Assembly: GCA_963720235.1 (NCBI GenBank) | Contig: OY970389.1 | Location: 4,836,001 to 4,900,000, forward strand | Direction: 5' to 3' | From: JACMLC01 sp963720235 | Lineage (GTDB): Bacteria; Acidobacteriota; Blastocatellia; Pyrinomonadales; Pyrinomonadaceae | DNA length: 64,000 nucleotides | Shown here: positions 15,729 through 25,176 of the stretch, piece after piece | Position numbering within the stretch: the stretch's first letter is position 1 | How the letters are laid out: every line of letters begins with the position of its first letter | Translations under genes and position numbers: made by a program | Notes under the pieces: model-generated | What the model saw: only the letters and a program-made list of their open reading frames with translations | Databases searched by the model: none | What the model was told of the DNA's origin: nothing

Positions 15729-16855
15729 TCGTAAATCTCCTCTGCACCATGCCGGTCAAACTGGCGCGGATTAAATCGGCCAGTCCATTGCTCTGCGGCT
15801 TCCGCGGCTAAAGTCTGTAATTCATCTCGCGGCACATTTATCGCGCTCAAGCTGGCGGGCAATTCTCCGGCCTCTTTCAACTCTTCGAGCCGCACGGCCA
15901 GAGCTTTGCCCGCTCCATTTTTATGAGACTGTTGAGAGAGACTTAAAAGCTCTCTGTACCTGTCTTCGACAACTGATGTGTTCCAGCGCACGACCGCTGG
16001 CAGCATGAGCGCGATGGCGACGCCGTGCTCCGTGCCGTAGCGTGCCGTCAAAGGATTGGCGCAGGCGTGTGTCGCGCCGAGCATGGAATTTTCAATCGCC
16101 ATCCCGGCATAAAATGCTCCGAGCTGCATCGCGCCGCGCGCTTCTATGTCAGAGGGCTGGACCAGAACTCGCTCGTAGTTTGCTTCTAAGAGTCGCCAAG
16201 CCTCGCGCGAGAAAACTTCTGAGAGCGGGTTGCGCTTTGTCGTGACAAAGGTTTCGACCGCGTGGGCCAGAGCATCGAAGCCAGCCGTCGCTGTGATGTG
16301 GCGCGGCTGCGAGACTGTCAGGGCCGGGTCGAGGAGCGCAATCCGAAAGGCTGCTTGCTTTGCGCCGCAGGCCATCTTGATGTGCGTCTCCGCATCAGAG
16401 ATGAGCGCATAGCTCTGCGCCTCGCTGCCCGTTCCAGTCGTCGTCGGGATGCCAATCATCGGGAGCATAGGCTGTGTGGCCCTGCCGTATCCCAAATAAT
16501 CCTGCATCCTGCCGCCGCCTGTCAGCAGAAAGTTGATGCCCTTTGCGCAATCTAAGGAACTGCCGCCGCCGAGTCCGATGATGGAATCAATGCCAAGCGG
16601 CGCGGCAAAGGTGCGGCCAGCTTCTATCATTCGCGTGTCTGGATTGACTTCGAAATCGTGGAAGGGAATGACTTCGATTCCGGCTTTTGTCAGAAGATGA
16701 GTTGCCTGCGAGACATGCCCGCAGGCGACGAGGCCGCTATCCGCCACCAAAAGCGTTTTATGAAATCCAAGCTCAGACGCGAGTCGGCCCAGTTGTTCGA
16801 GCGCGCCATTGCCGAAAATCACGCGCGTCTGAGTTTGAAAATCAAAGAACGCCAT
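15716..16855 (-). CDS. Iron-containing alcohol dehydrogenase
   Basis: A 379-residue group III (Fe-dependent) alcohol dehydrogenase, the usual family length. It has the NAD(P)-binding 'IIGLGGGSSLDCAKG' near residue 90, 'PTTTGTGSE' near 136, and the metal-ligand regions 'AGFDALAHAVETF' near 190 and 'ATHACANPLTARYGTEHG' near 258. I chose the ATG at 16855 because family similarity begins with 'MAFFDFQTQTRVIFG'; the open frame upstream lies inside the previous gene. It is 7 bases from the preceding PQQ-like gene and overlaps the next one, so it is in the operon. Likely role: NAD(P)-linked interconversion of an alcohol and aldehyde. Confidence 0.9.
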   Translation of the reverse strand: MAFFDFQTQTRVIFGNGALEQLGRLASELGFHKTLLVADSGLVACGHVSQATHLLTKAGIEVIPFHDFEVNPDTRMIEAGRTFAAPLGIDSIIGLGGGSSLDCAKGINFLLTGGGRMQDYLGYGRATQPMLPMIGIPTTTGTGSEAQSYALISDAETHIKMACGAKQAAFRIALLDPALTVSQPRHITATAGFDALAHAVETFVTTKRNPLSEVFSREAWRLLEANYERVLVQPSDIEARGAMQLGAFYAGMAIENSMLGATHACANPLTARYGTEHGVAIALMLPAVVRWNTSVVEDRYRELLSLSQQSHKNGAGKALAVRLEELKEAGELPASLSAINVPRDELQTLAAEAAEQWTGRFNPRQFDRHGAEEIYEWAY

Positions 16856-16862
16856 TGATCTT

Positions 16863-18440
16863 TTATTGCTTGGGAGCTGCGCCCGCTTTGGCTGGCGCGG
16901 CTGTCGCGGGTGCGCTTGAGAGCGCGTACAAATGATTGCGCGTCGAAATGTACAGCGCGCCATTGGCCGGGACAGGCGTGCTATAGACGGAAGAGTCCAT
17001 ACGCATCTCGCCCAACTCTTTCTTCACTTTCCCGGCCTGCATGATAATCACATCGCCGTCCTCGTCCCCTAGATAAAGTCTTCCATCAACGACAAGTGGC
17101 GAACCCCAGATGGCTGCGAGCAGGTCATGCGTCCAGTAGACCTGTCCTGTCTTGGCATCAAGGCAATGCAGAAAGCCGCTGAAGTCCGGCATATAAACAA
17201 GGCCGTCCACAATCGCCGGGGTCGAGATAGAGCGGCGAATTTTATCGTAGTGCCAGACCATGCCTGGCTTTGTAATGTCGCCGCGCTTGGTCGCATCTAT
17301 GCAATACATGTGGCCCACGCCTTCGCCGTGCTCAGGGTCTTGGCCGTTGGCGATATAAACTTTGTCTTCATAGACGACTGCCGTGCTGATGATTTCATTG
17401 CGCGTCTTGGGCCAGACGGAATCCTTCGGGTTAGTGTCAAACTCCCAGAGCTTCTTTCCGGTCAAAGCTTCATAGCCGCGTATCCATCCATCGCCCTGTC
17501 CCATCATGACCATATCCACGCCGCCGACTTTTCCAACCGTCGGCGAAGCCCACTGACCATGCAGGATTTTTTCAAAGACTGAATTGTCTTCCCAGACAAG
17601 CTTGCCTGTCTTTTTGTTGACAGCGATGATGGCCGGAGCTTTCGGCGCAGGAACATTAACGTGGCTCTCATCCTGACCATTGGAAGTGCTGACATAAATC
17701 AAATCTCCGAATGTGACCGGAGAAGAGTTTGCAAGATTGTGCGGCAAAGAGCCGACCTCTTCCATCATGTCGAACTTCCAGACGATGTCGCCGTTAAATT
17801 CTCCGTTCAACTTTTCATCTGTCACAGGCCCGTCGTTCTCTTTGTCCCTGAACCCCTGCGTGTCCAGACACATCAACTCCGCGCGGTTCGAGACATAATA
17901 GAGACGGTCGCCTTCGACCAGCGGCGAAGAGGCCACGCCCTGATAGGGCCAATCGTTGACACGACCTGCGGCCAGCTTGTCATGCACCATCTGCCACATA
18001 AACTCGCCGTCCGATTCACGAAAAGCCATCAACACGCCCTTGTCGCCAGTCTGTTTCGGGTCGCGCAAGCCCTCGTTGTTCGTCCCCACAAAAATCATCC
18101 CGCCTGAGACGACAGCGTTGCCATAGGTCTGCGAGCCGAGCTTTGAAACCCACTTCACATTGGTCTTCTTCGAGACATCCCAACTCGTCGGCAAGCCCTT
18201 CATGTTTGAACGCATATTGCGGTCAGGCGTCCCGCCCCACATGGGCCAATCGCCTGTGCCAGGATCGGAAGCCGAAACAGAGAAGGCAAAAGGTAAAAGT
18301 AGAAAGGTAAAAATCAAAGCGCATGAAGACAAAGCTGCGACTGCCCGTTTGTGTCTTTTGACTCCAGACCCCAGACTCCAGACACTTGACTTCTTCCTTT
18401 TCAAAACTGAAAACTGAAAACTGAAAACTGCTTTTCTCAT
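16863..18440 (-). CDS. Secreted PQQ-like beta-propeller protein
   Basis: A 525-residue protein with PQQ-like blades over residues ~60-510, for example 'WPMWGGTPDRNMRSNMKG' at the start and 'LHCLDAKTGQVYWTHDL' later. A signal peptide is likely, but its hydrophobic core lies at residues ~37-55, after an unusually long basic leader. That leader and core are encoded by runs of short repeated words (AAAACTG at 18403-18430, CCAGACTC at 18360-18384, GGTAAAA at 18290-18317), the same words that build hairpins elsewhere. The true start could lie further in. Its ATG overlaps the stop of the upstream 736-residue gene (ATGA), so the operon is tightly coupled. Secretion with an alcohol dehydrogenase operon suggests a periplasmic oxidation or scaffold role, unproven. 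Confidence 0.87.
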   Translation of the reverse strand: MRKAVFSFQFSVLKRKKSSVWSLGSGVKRHKRAVAALSSCALIFTFLLLPFAFSVSASDPGTGDWPMWGGTPDRNMRSNMKGLPTSWDVSKKTNVKWVSKLGSQTYGNAVVSGGMIFVGTNNEGLRDPKQTGDKGVLMAFRESDGEFMWQMVHDKLAAGRVNDWPYQGVASSPLVEGDRLYYVSNRAELMCLDTQGFRDKENDGPVTDEKLNGEFNGDIVWKFDMMEEVGSLPHNLANSSPVTFGDLIYVSTSNGQDESHVNVPAPKAPAIIAVNKKTGKLVWEDNSVFEKILHGQWASPTVGKVGGVDMVMMGQGDGWIRGYEALTGKKLWEFDTNPKDSVWPKTRNEIISTAVVYEDKVYIANGQDPEHGEGVGHMYCIDATKRGDITKPGMVWHYDKIRRSISTPAIVDGLVYMPDFSGFLHCLDAKTGQVYWTHDLLAAIWGSPLVVDGRLYLGDEDGDVIIMQAGKVKKELGEMRMDSSVYSTPVPANGALYISTRNHLYALSSAPATAAPAKAGAAPKQ

Positions 18441-20647
18441 TTGTTAGGTGTCACCTTTAAGTTGTCGAAATAAATTTCCGCCAGCGCGTTGCCGTAAATG
18501 CCCGGACTGCCCTGATGGTTGCCAATCGGGTCTATGCGCTCGATTAACCAACTGGCTGGCTCCGTTTCTCCGACGGCCCAGACCTTGCCGCGCGCGCGCA
18601 CTTTTCCGTCAGGCATATTCTCCACCTGCAACTTCATCCGATACCACGTATCAGCCTTCCATGCAAAAGGCACGGAGGCCACGCGCGCAGTCTCCGGCTG
18701 CCACGGCGTGAGGTCTAATCTTTGCGAGTTGCCGAAAAGTGAGAGCACATAACGCTGTGCGATGACTCCGGCCTCGCCCATCTGCCTGCGCTTCTGTGTC
18801 GCCATCACATCCGCTTCGACTGTGTAGTTGGACAAATCCGACTGGCCCATGTAAGCACGCGCGCGGCTCAAGAGCGAAGAGCCTTCCGTTGTTTTCACCA
18901 GAACTTTGTTGCCATTCACTTCGCGCACTTTGTACTTTGAACCCGTATTCGTCCAGTGCTGCGGGAAAGCGTCAACAGCCATGCCGTCAAAATTTTCGTT
19001 CCATGGAAGTGGCGGCACAACGCGCACGCGCGCTTCGCCTGTAATTCCGTTGACAGTCGCCTTGACCGTTCCGACCTGCGCGATTGCATCAGTTGAAGCG
19101 GTAAACTGTCCATTTTCAACTGCGCCTTTGAGTTGGTCGAGCGCCCATGTCGCCGCCTCTTCTTTCAGAAATTCACCTTTGCCATTGAAAAGCCGTGCGC
19201 GAAAAGTGGCTTTGTCTCCGGGCTTAAGTGTCAAATCAGTAGGCACAACTTGCACATACGTTGCTGGCTCTTCCGGGCTGGAAATATTAACGAAGCTTGG
19301 ACGACCGCGACCGCCCTTTGGATTATTATCGCTTGGCTGTTTCTTCCCGATGCAATACAGCGCAGCATCCGTCACCAGAAAGATGCGCCCGTCCGAGATG
19401 GCGACAGAGCCGATGATGGCTTCCGGCTGCGCTTCTGTTCCAAGCTGGTCTTCATCCAGAATCTCGCAGCCCGTCGCAGAAGGTTTCAAGATAAAAAACT
19501 TTCCATTCTCAGTCCCGACATAGAGCTTGCCATCTGCGAGGACTGGCGAAGCTCTTTGAATCGTGCCGAGATTCTTGAGCCAGAGTTGCTTGCCCGTTGC
19601 GATGTCAAAGGCCGCGATGTTTGCGCCGTTGTCTATCTGATAGAAACGGTCTCCGTCAATCACGGGAGAAGAAAAGCCGCCCTGCCATCCTTTGATGCTC
19701 CACTTCATCTGCTCTTTTTTAATCTCGCCTTTCAAGCTCGCGTCAACGGCTGCGACCATGCCCATCTCGCTTGAATCCAGATTCTCTTCGCTGTGCGTCA
19801 GGATGGCTGTCGTGTCTTTGACAACCACGCCAGTGTTGATGCCGCGTTTGCTGATTTCAACTTTCCAGACAGGCTCGCCCGTCTGCGGCTTGATGGCGTG
19901 GACAAATCCGTCGCTCGTCCCTTGTATCAAGAGGCGCGTGCCGTTGATGTTGGCGATGATGGGCGCGGCATAGGTCGTATCGTAAGGGCGTCTGCCGGGC
20001 GTGCTGACCCAGATGGTCTCGCCAGTCTTTTTGTCAAAAGCCATGAAGCGATGCGAGCCGTTGAAGTGCGCGCCCCAACTAAAAGTCGGGCCACTGGCAA
20101 TCACTAAATCGTCGTCAATCAGAGGCGAGACAGTGCGACCGCCGTGCGTCGTCAAAAGTCCAAAGTCTTCGCCGAGCGAACGCTCCCACAAAACTTTTCC
20201 ATCTTTTGAAAGCGCAATCAGATTGCCGCCCACGCCCTGCACATAGACATTGCCCGTCGCGGGGTCGCCGACGGGCGAAGCCCAACCGACTCTGTGCGGC
20301 GGCACATCCGAAAGATAAACATTAAAGCGATGCTCCCACAAAAGTTTTCCCGTGTTGGCATCGAAACACAGCACACGCTCCTGCAACTTATCGCCCTTCT
20401 CTGCGCCGTTTTGCAGATAGACATGATTGCCCAACACAATCGGCGCGGAGCGTCCGCCATACGGAGCTTTCCAACTTAAATTCTCTCCTGCCGGCGACCA
20501 CTTGGCTGGCAGATTCTTTTCCATAGAGACGCCGTCGCGCGCCGGGCCGCGCCATTCGGCCCAGTCAGCCGCCTGCGCTAAAACGGAAACGGACAGCAAC
20601 ACGGCGACGAGCGGAAACAGCCGCTTTGAAAGAAGAGCATTTATCAT
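18437..20647 (-). CDS. Large secreted PQQ-like beta-propeller protein with Ig-like and lectin-like C-terminus
   Basis: A 736-residue exported protein. Residues 1-26 are a signal peptide ending 'VSVLAQA'. Residues ~28-430 are PQQ-like blades ('WAEWRGPARDGVSMEKNLP', 'LVGDRF...' type repeats). Residues ~455-545 look like a bacterial Ig-like (Big) domain ('VVPTDLTLKPGDKATFRARL'), and residues ~550-736 like a concanavalin-A-type domain ('PWNENFDG...', 'ISPGIYGNALAEIYFDNLKV'-like ending), common in proteins that bind polysaccharide. It is the first gene of the operon with another propeller, an iron alcohol dehydrogenase and a third propeller. Upstream lies a hairpin repeat and the divergent PQQ-like gene. 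Confidence 0.88.
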   Translation of the reverse strand: MINALLSKRLFPLVAVLLSVSVLAQAADWAEWRGPARDGVSMEKNLPAKWSPAGENLSWKAPYGGRSAPIVLGNHVYLQNGAEKGDKLQERVLCFDANTGKLLWEHRFNVYLSDVPPHRVGWASPVGDPATGNVYVQGVGGNLIALSKDGKVLWERSLGEDFGLLTTHGGRTVSPLIDDDLVIASGPTFSWGAHFNGSHRFMAFDKKTGETIWVSTPGRRPYDTTYAAPIIANINGTRLLIQGTSDGFVHAIKPQTGEPVWKVEISKRGINTGVVVKDTTAILTHSEENLDSSEMGMVAAVDASLKGEIKKEQMKWSIKGWQGGFSSPVIDGDRFYQIDNGANIAAFDIATGKQLWLKNLGTIQRASPVLADGKLYVGTENGKFFILKPSATGCEILDEDQLGTEAQPEAIIGSVAISDGRIFLVTDAALYCIGKKQPSDNNPKGGRGRPSFVNISSPEEPATYVQVVPTDLTLKPGDKATFRARLFNGKGEFLKEEAATWALDQLKGAVENGQFTASTDAIAQVGTVKATVNGITGEARVRVVPPLPWNENFDGMAVDAFPQHWTNTGSKYKVREVNGNKVLVKTTEGSSLLSRARAYMGQSDLSNYTVEADVMATQKRRQMGEAGVIAQRYVLSLFGNSQRLDLTPWQPETARVASVPFAWKADTWYRMKLQVENMPDGKVRARGKVWAVGETEPASWLIERIDPIGNHQGSPGIYGNALAEIYFDNLKVTPNK

Positions 20648-20670
20648 AAGCTTTTACCTATCGCACTGAA

Positions 20671-20735
20671 TAATGCAAAATGAAAAATGTAAAATGAAAG
20701 ACAGTTCCTAATTTTGCATTTTACATTTTGCATTA
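20671..20735. repeat. Tandem-word hairpin element, TAATGCAAAATG family (C2)
   Basis: The left arm 20671-20695 (TAATGCAAAATGAAAAATGT...) pairs with 20711-20735 around a 15-base loop. The words are similar to those of the element embedded in the PQQ-like gene at 15613-15717. Confidence 0.9.
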
Positions 20736-20761
20736 TTATCTCTCTTTAGGAAAAGAAAGTG

Positions 20762-20783
20762 TTGTAAAAAAACGGTAAAAATT
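20762..20783 (+). promoter_or_regulatory. Candidate GTAAAAAA-GGTAAAAA motif upstream of PQQ-like gene
   Basis: TTGTAAAAAAACGGTAAAAA, a direct repeat of GTAAAAA with a spacing of about 11 bases. Closely similar sites occur at 31374 (+) and 45545-45569 (-). It lies about 180 bases before the gene at 20963. Confidence 0.35.
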
Positions 20784-20962
20784 CGCCACATTTTACATCT
20801 CTTGCGGGCTGAGAGTTGTACAATCCAATGCTATTCTATGCGTGCAGCCGACGAGAGTTTCCCGCCCGCTCATAGATAATTTTACTGCTAAAGCTTTTTG
20901 CAGTCATGCGAAGTTGTTCAAGACTTTCCGACAGAGACCCCGCTAGAGGAGACATCTACAAT

Positions 20963-22318
20963 ATGAAACGAGCTTTGACAGGCATTGCGCTGCTGGCAAT
21001 TATCAGCCTGATGTCTATAACAGTTTTATCTACATCATCCGCTATCAAAGACAAAGAGTCCAACTGGCCGCAATGGCGCGGGCCTGAGAGCACAGGCATC
21101 TCGCCGGAAAAAGATTTGCCGACCGAATGGAGCGCGTCCAAAAACGTCAAATGGAAAACTGCTATTCCCGGCAAAGGCCATTCGCAACCAATCGTCTGGG
21201 CCAAGCGCGTCTTCCTCACAACCGCGATAGAGGGAGAAGTCGTGCCTGGCGCGAAAGCAGTCACGCACAAAGTTGAAGGACAGGATTGGAAACATCCTGA
21301 CAGCGTCGGCGCAGACCGCAAGCACGCGTTCAAAGTCATGAGCATTGATCGTGACACCGGGAAAATCTTGTGGGAGCAGACCGCATGGGAAGGGACTCCA
21401 TACGATGACCGTCATCGCAAGAGCAGTTATGCCGCGCCGACTCCGGCGACCGATGGCAAGATGGTCTATACCTATTTCGGAAGCGAAGGACTTTACGCGC
21501 ACGATTTTGACGGCAAGCTCGCCTGGAAATATATGCCGGGCAAGATGGGGACGGCAGGCATGGGTACAGGCACTTCTCCAATCCTTTACGAAAATTTTGT
21601 TATCCTGCAATGCGATGAAGAGGACGGAGTAAATTCTTTTATCGTCGCGGTTGATAAAAAGACAGGCAAAGAAGTTTGGAAGACGCCGCGCAAGGTGCAG
21701 GTCAGTTGGTCTTCGCCAGTGCTTATCAAAACCGCCAAGCGTACTGAGCTTGTGACAAGCGGCAACGAAGCAATCATCTCTTATGACCCTGCGACGGGCA
21801 AAGAGTTGTGGCGCACAAAGGGCGTCGAGAGCAATGCGATTCCGAATCCTGTTGCGACAAATGATATGGTCATTGTCTCTGCGGGTTTTCCGGCCAAGAT
21901 TGCGATGGCTCTGCGCCTCGGCGCGAGCGGCGAGGTGAAGGATACCGATGTCGTCTGGAAATACACGAAAGGCACAGCCTATGTGCCTTCACCGATTCTG
22001 TACGGCGAGTATCTCTACCTGATGTCGGACAGAGGCATCATCACATGCCTCAATGCGAAGACGGGCGAGGTGGTTTACGAGGGCGGGCGCGTGCCGATTC
22101 CGGCGACCTTCACGGCTTCGCCAGTCGCCTTTGACAACAAGATTCTGCTGACGAGCGAAGATGGCGACACCTTCGTCATCAAGGCCGGGCCAAAGCATGA
22201 AGTGCTCGGCACAAACTCGCTCGACGAGCCGGTCTATGCATCACCGGCCATCGCTGATGGAAAGATTTTCATACGCGGAGAGAAACATCTTTACTGTATC
22301 AGCAAAGCGATGAAGTAG
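20963..22318 (+). CDS. Secreted PQQ-like beta-propeller protein
   Basis: A 451-residue exported protein. I chose the ATG at 20963 because AGAGGAG stands 10-15 bases before it and a signal peptide ('MKRALTGIALLAIISLMS') begins there. PQQ-like blades follow from 'NWPQWRGPESTGISPEKDLP' to 'YASPAIADGKIFIRGEKHLYC'. A typical single-propeller protein of this family. It may be co-transcribed with the next plus-strand PQQ-like gene, from which it is separated by a hairpin element. Confidence 0.9.
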   Translation: MKRALTGIALLAIISLMSITVLSTSSAIKDKESNWPQWRGPESTGISPEKDLPTEWSASKNVKWKTAIPGKGHSQPIVWAKRVFLTTAIEGEVVPGAKAVTHKVEGQDWKHPDSVGADRKHAFKVMSIDRDTGKILWEQTAWEGTPYDDRHRKSSYAAPTPATDGKMVYTYFGSEGLYAHDFDGKLAWKYMPGKMGTAGMGTGTSPILYENFVILQCDEEDGVNSFIVAVDKKTGKEVWKTPRKVQVSWSSPVLIKTAKRTELVTSGNEAIISYDPATGKELWRTKGVESNAIPNPVATNDMVIVSAGFPAKIAMALRLGASGEVKDTDVVWKYTKGTAYVPSPILYGEYLYLMSDRGIITCLNAKTGEVVYEGGRVPIPATFTASPVAFDNKILLTSEDGDTFVIKAGPKHEVLGTNSLDEPVYASPAIADGKIFIRGEKHLYCISKAMK

Positions 22319-22325
22319 AAGTTAA

Positions 22326-22452
22326 ATTCACCGCAGAGACGCAGAGGCGCAGAGAGAAAAAAGAAGATGGAAGAAAAGCTGTGGAACAAATAATTATCCA
22401 ACGGGTTCTATTTGTTTCTTATCTCTGCGTCTCCGCGTCTCTGCGGTGAATT
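22326..22452. repeat. Tandem-word hairpin element, CGCAGAGACGCAGAGG variant (A2)
   Basis: The arms ATTCACCGCAGAGACGCAGA and its inverse ending TCTCTGCGGTGAAT pair over about 28 bases. The loop begins AGAAAAAAGAAGATGGAAGA, close to the loop of the CACAGAGA elements at 11661 and 60247, even though the arm words differ at several bases. Confidence 0.9.
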
Positions 22453-22473
22453 GAATTGCGGAAGGAGTGGGAA

Positions 22474-24036
22474 ATGTTCGCACAGGAAGAATCAACGCCC
22501 TGGTATCGGACGACGATGGGTTTAGTGTTGTCGTCCATCTTGCTGCCGCCTCTGGGCCTCGCTGTGCTCTGGAACAGGCGCGAGATGGCTCTGGTGAAAA
22601 AGGTTCTCATCTCGCTCGGCATCGTCGCGTTCGGAGCGGTTTATCTCTATGCCATCTCCGGTGTGCTCAAGCGCAGTGGAAGCGGCGACCACGAAGACCA
22701 ATACACAGCCCTTGAGCGGCATCGTGCTGAGCAGCAACAACAGGCGCAGAACGGAGCAGCCGCGCCTGTTGGAACAGACCAGACGGCTGCGGCCAATCCT
22801 GCGCAACAGAATCCTGCTGGCGTCACACAGGAGAGCGCAAACGCCGTCAATATGTCTCACAGCGGAGACCCGAAGGCTGCGCGAAATTACTGGACGGATT
22901 TTCGCGGCCCGAACCGCGATGGCCGCTACGAAGAGAAAGAGGTGCAGACCAAGTGGCCCGATAAAGGCTTGCAGCAAATCTGGAAACAGCCGATAGGCAT
23001 CGGATACGCTTCCTTTGTCGTCGCGGACGGGCGCGCTTACACCATCGAACAGCGCAGGGCGCAGGAAGTCGTCGCGGCTTATGATGTGGCGACCGGGCGC
23101 GAGTTGTGGACTCAAGGATGGACTGCTGAATTTAAAGACTCTACGGGCGACGGGCCGCGCTCGACTCCGACATGGAGCGACGGCAAGATTTACGCCGTCG
23201 GCGCGACGGGCGAGATGCGTTGTCTGGATGCGAGCAATGGAAAAGTTTTGTGGGGCAAGAATATTTTGAGCGACAACGGCGCGGGGAATATTCCCTGGGG
23301 CGTCGCAGCCTCGCCGCTCATAGTTGACGATAAAGTGGTTGTCATGGCTGGCGGAGGCGGCAACAAATCCATCGTCGCTTATCATAAGCAGACGGGCGCG
23401 CCTGTCTGGAAATCGCAGAGCGATGAATCCTCTTATACTTCGCCGATGCTGGTCACACTCGCGGGCCGCAGGCAGATTCTGGCCGTCACAGCGAGTCGCG
23501 CACTTGGCCTTGCGCCCGAAGACGGCTCGCTTATCTGGGAGACAGAGTGGCGCAACAGCTCTGGCATCAATGTCTCGCAGCCCATCATCGTTGACAAGAA
23601 CAGGGTCTTTCTCTCCGCAGGCTATGGCAAAGGAGCCGCGCTCGTGGAAGTGACAGGCAACGGCAAGACACTTTCGGCGCGCAAGGTCTGGGAAAACAGT
23701 TCGATGAAGAACAAGTTTAATAGCTCAGTCCTGCACAACGGTTACATCTATGGATTGGACGAAGGCATTCTCACTTGTCTTGACGTGAACACGGGCGAGC
23801 GGAAATGGAAGGGTGGTCGCTACGGCTACGGGCAGGTCTTGTTGGCGAGCGGACATCTCATCATCATCGCGGACAACGGCGAACTCGCGCTCGTGCGCGC
23901 CGCGCCCGAACAGTATTCCGAAATCTCGCGCTTTGCAGCCTTGAGCGGCAGGTCTTGGAATGTCCCCGCCATCGCGGACGGACGGCTGCTCGTGCGCAAT
24001 GCTACGGAGATGGCCGCCTTCAATCTCGCGCAATAA
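22474..24036 (+). CDS. Membrane-anchored PQQ-like beta-propeller protein
   Basis: A 520-residue protein. The ATG at 22474 is preceded by GGAAGGAG with good spacing; the frame is open back to a TTG at 22456. Two hydrophobic segments (about residues 14-34 and 46-66) anchor it in the membrane. A Gln/Ala-rich linker ('RAEQQQQAQNGAAAPVG') runs to about 130, and PQQ-like blades fill the rest ('YWTDFRGPNRDGRYEEKEVQ' to 'WNVPAIADGRLLVRNATEM'). The anchor distinguishes it from the other five propeller proteins, which have ordinary signal peptides. No catalytic motif is recognised. Confidence 0.9.
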   Translation: MFAQEESTPWYRTTMGLVLSSILLPPLGLAVLWNRREMALVKKVLISLGIVAFGAVYLYAISGVLKRSGSGDHEDQYTALERHRAEQQQQAQNGAAAPVGTDQTAAANPAQQNPAGVTQESANAVNMSHSGDPKAARNYWTDFRGPNRDGRYEEKEVQTKWPDKGLQQIWKQPIGIGYASFVVADGRAYTIEQRRAQEVVAAYDVATGRELWTQGWTAEFKDSTGDGPRSTPTWSDGKIYAVGATGEMRCLDASNGKVLWGKNILSDNGAGNIPWGVAASPLIVDDKVVVMAGGGGNKSIVAYHKQTGAPVWKSQSDESSYTSPMLVTLAGRRQILAVTASRALGLAPEDGSLIWETEWRNSSGINVSQPIIVDKNRVFLSAGYGKGAALVEVTGNGKTLSARKVWENSSMKNKFNSSVLHNGYIYGLDEGILTCLDVNTGERKWKGGRYGYGQVLLASGHLIIIADNGELALVRAAPEQYSEISRFAALSGRSWNVPAIADGRLLVRNATEMAAFNLAQ

Positions 24037-24097
24037 GAAGGTGAAAGGGAAGGATAAAGTAACGTGAGTTCGATACAGGAGATGGATAACCTTACTA

Positions 24098-24283
24098 GCT
24101 CCGTAGGAGCGTCATAGCAGTAGCCCGGCACGTCAGTGCCGGGACAACAGAGAGACATCACAATCGAGCCCCGTAGGGGCGGCATAGATTATGTCGCCAC
24201 TACGGGGCTCGGTCTTGGAATCGAATTGTCTTCCCACGACTGGCGTCGTGGGCTACTGCTATATTGCCCCTCACGGGGCTCAT
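24098..24283. repeat. Composite palindromic element in the 24037-24337 gap
   Basis: The intergenic gap contains three nested hairpins: CCCGGCACGTCAGTGCCGGG, AGCCCCGTAGGGGC paired again with GCCACTACGGGGCT, and CCCACGACTGGCGTCGTGGG. The outer words GTCATAGCAGTAGCCC and GGGCTACTGCTATATTG are inverted copies of each other. There is no coding sequence here. It lies between convergent genes, so a terminator role is possible. Confidence 0.75.
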
Positions 24284-24337
24284 ATTGTGTTGAAATCAAT
24301 TTAAAATAGAATTGCGTTTCCTTTTCCTCTTCCACTT

Positions 24338-25021
24338 TTATTCCGCCGCCACTTGCTTCAATCTCTCGCGGTCTGTGATGGAGATTCTTTTCCTGCCGAT
24401 GGTAATGATGCCTGCCGATTTCAATTCATTGAGAGCATTCGTTGCCGTTTCACGATAGACGCCGAGACGCTCAGCGATGTCTCTGTGCGAGAAGCCTTTG
24501 ACCTCGCCGTCCGATGCTTCGCGCAGCAGAAGAGAAGCTACGCGCGCGACTAAGCCTTTAAAAGCTATGTCTTCAAGTTGCTGCTCTGCGTCTATCACGC
24601 GCTTGCCGAAGGCTTCGAGGATGCGCAGGGCGATTTGCGGCTTGGACATCAGAAGACGCTCAAGATTGGCGCAGTTCATCGTGATGACCAAAGAGTCTTC
24701 GGTCGCTTCCGCAAACGTGTCGTACATCCCTTGCCCTATGCAACTCATCTCGCCGAAAAAGGAGTAGGGCAAGAGATGCGCGATGACCAGCTTGCGGCCT
24801 TCGGGCGACATGCGATAAATCTGCACCGCGCCGCGCCGCAAGAGGAACAGAGCTTCGCCCGTCTCGCCCGGCGCATAGAGCATGCGGCCCTTCGGGAAGT
24901 TCTGCACGACTGTCATGCGCTCGACCTCCTGCATCTCTTCCGGGGTGAAGTCGCGAAACAAATCAGCGACAGGCAGATGCCCGCTCCCAGCAGTAGTGCG
25001 TGTCTCAGGCTCTGAAGCCAT
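24338..25021 (-). CDS. Crp/Fnr-family transcriptional regulator
   Basis: A 227-residue regulator: an N-terminal cyclic-nucleotide-binding fold (about residues 20-140; 'GEALFLLRRGAVQIYRMSPEG', 'SFFGEMSCIGQG') and a C-terminal winged helix ('GFSHRDIAERLGVYRETATN', residues ~178-197). It lacks the Cys cluster of oxygen-sensing Fnr. The effector is unknown. It is divergent from a thioredoxin gene, with the two starts separated by about 155 bases, so it may control that gene. Confidence 0.9.
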   Translation of the reverse strand: MASEPETRTTAGSGHLPVADLFRDFTPEEMQEVERMTVVQNFPKGRMLYAPGETGEALFLLRRGAVQIYRMSPEGRKLVIAHLLPYSFFGEMSCIGQGMYDTFAEATEDSLVITMNCANLERLLMSKPQIALRILEAFGKRVIDAEQQLEDIAFKGLVARVASLLLREASDGEVKGFSHRDIAERLGVYRETATNALNELKSAGIITIGRKRISITDRERLKQVAAE

Positions 25022-25176
25022 TCCTTAAAAACTCCTTTGGGCCAAGTATATACGAAACACGCGCCCGTTATGTAAGCATGATTACTGACTTTCAACGAAA
25101 CCAAGCGCATACTGCCTCTTACAAATGGGACGAGCGCCCGGAGATTTTAAGAATCGTCATCAGGAGAAAAAGAATT

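Larger units (their letters stand above)
20648..20962. other. Divergent intergenic region between two PQQ-like genes
   Basis: Holds the hairpin repeat 20671-20735 close to the minus-strand gene and a GTAAAAA-type motif at 20762. An open frame extends the plus-strand gene back to 20906 but without a ribosome-binding site. The promoters of both genes should lie here; I cannot place -35 and -10 boxes reliably. Confidence 0.5.

Noticed and set aside
19133..19774. 213-codon plus-strand open frame
   Set aside because: Shadow of the 736-residue PQQ-like gene.
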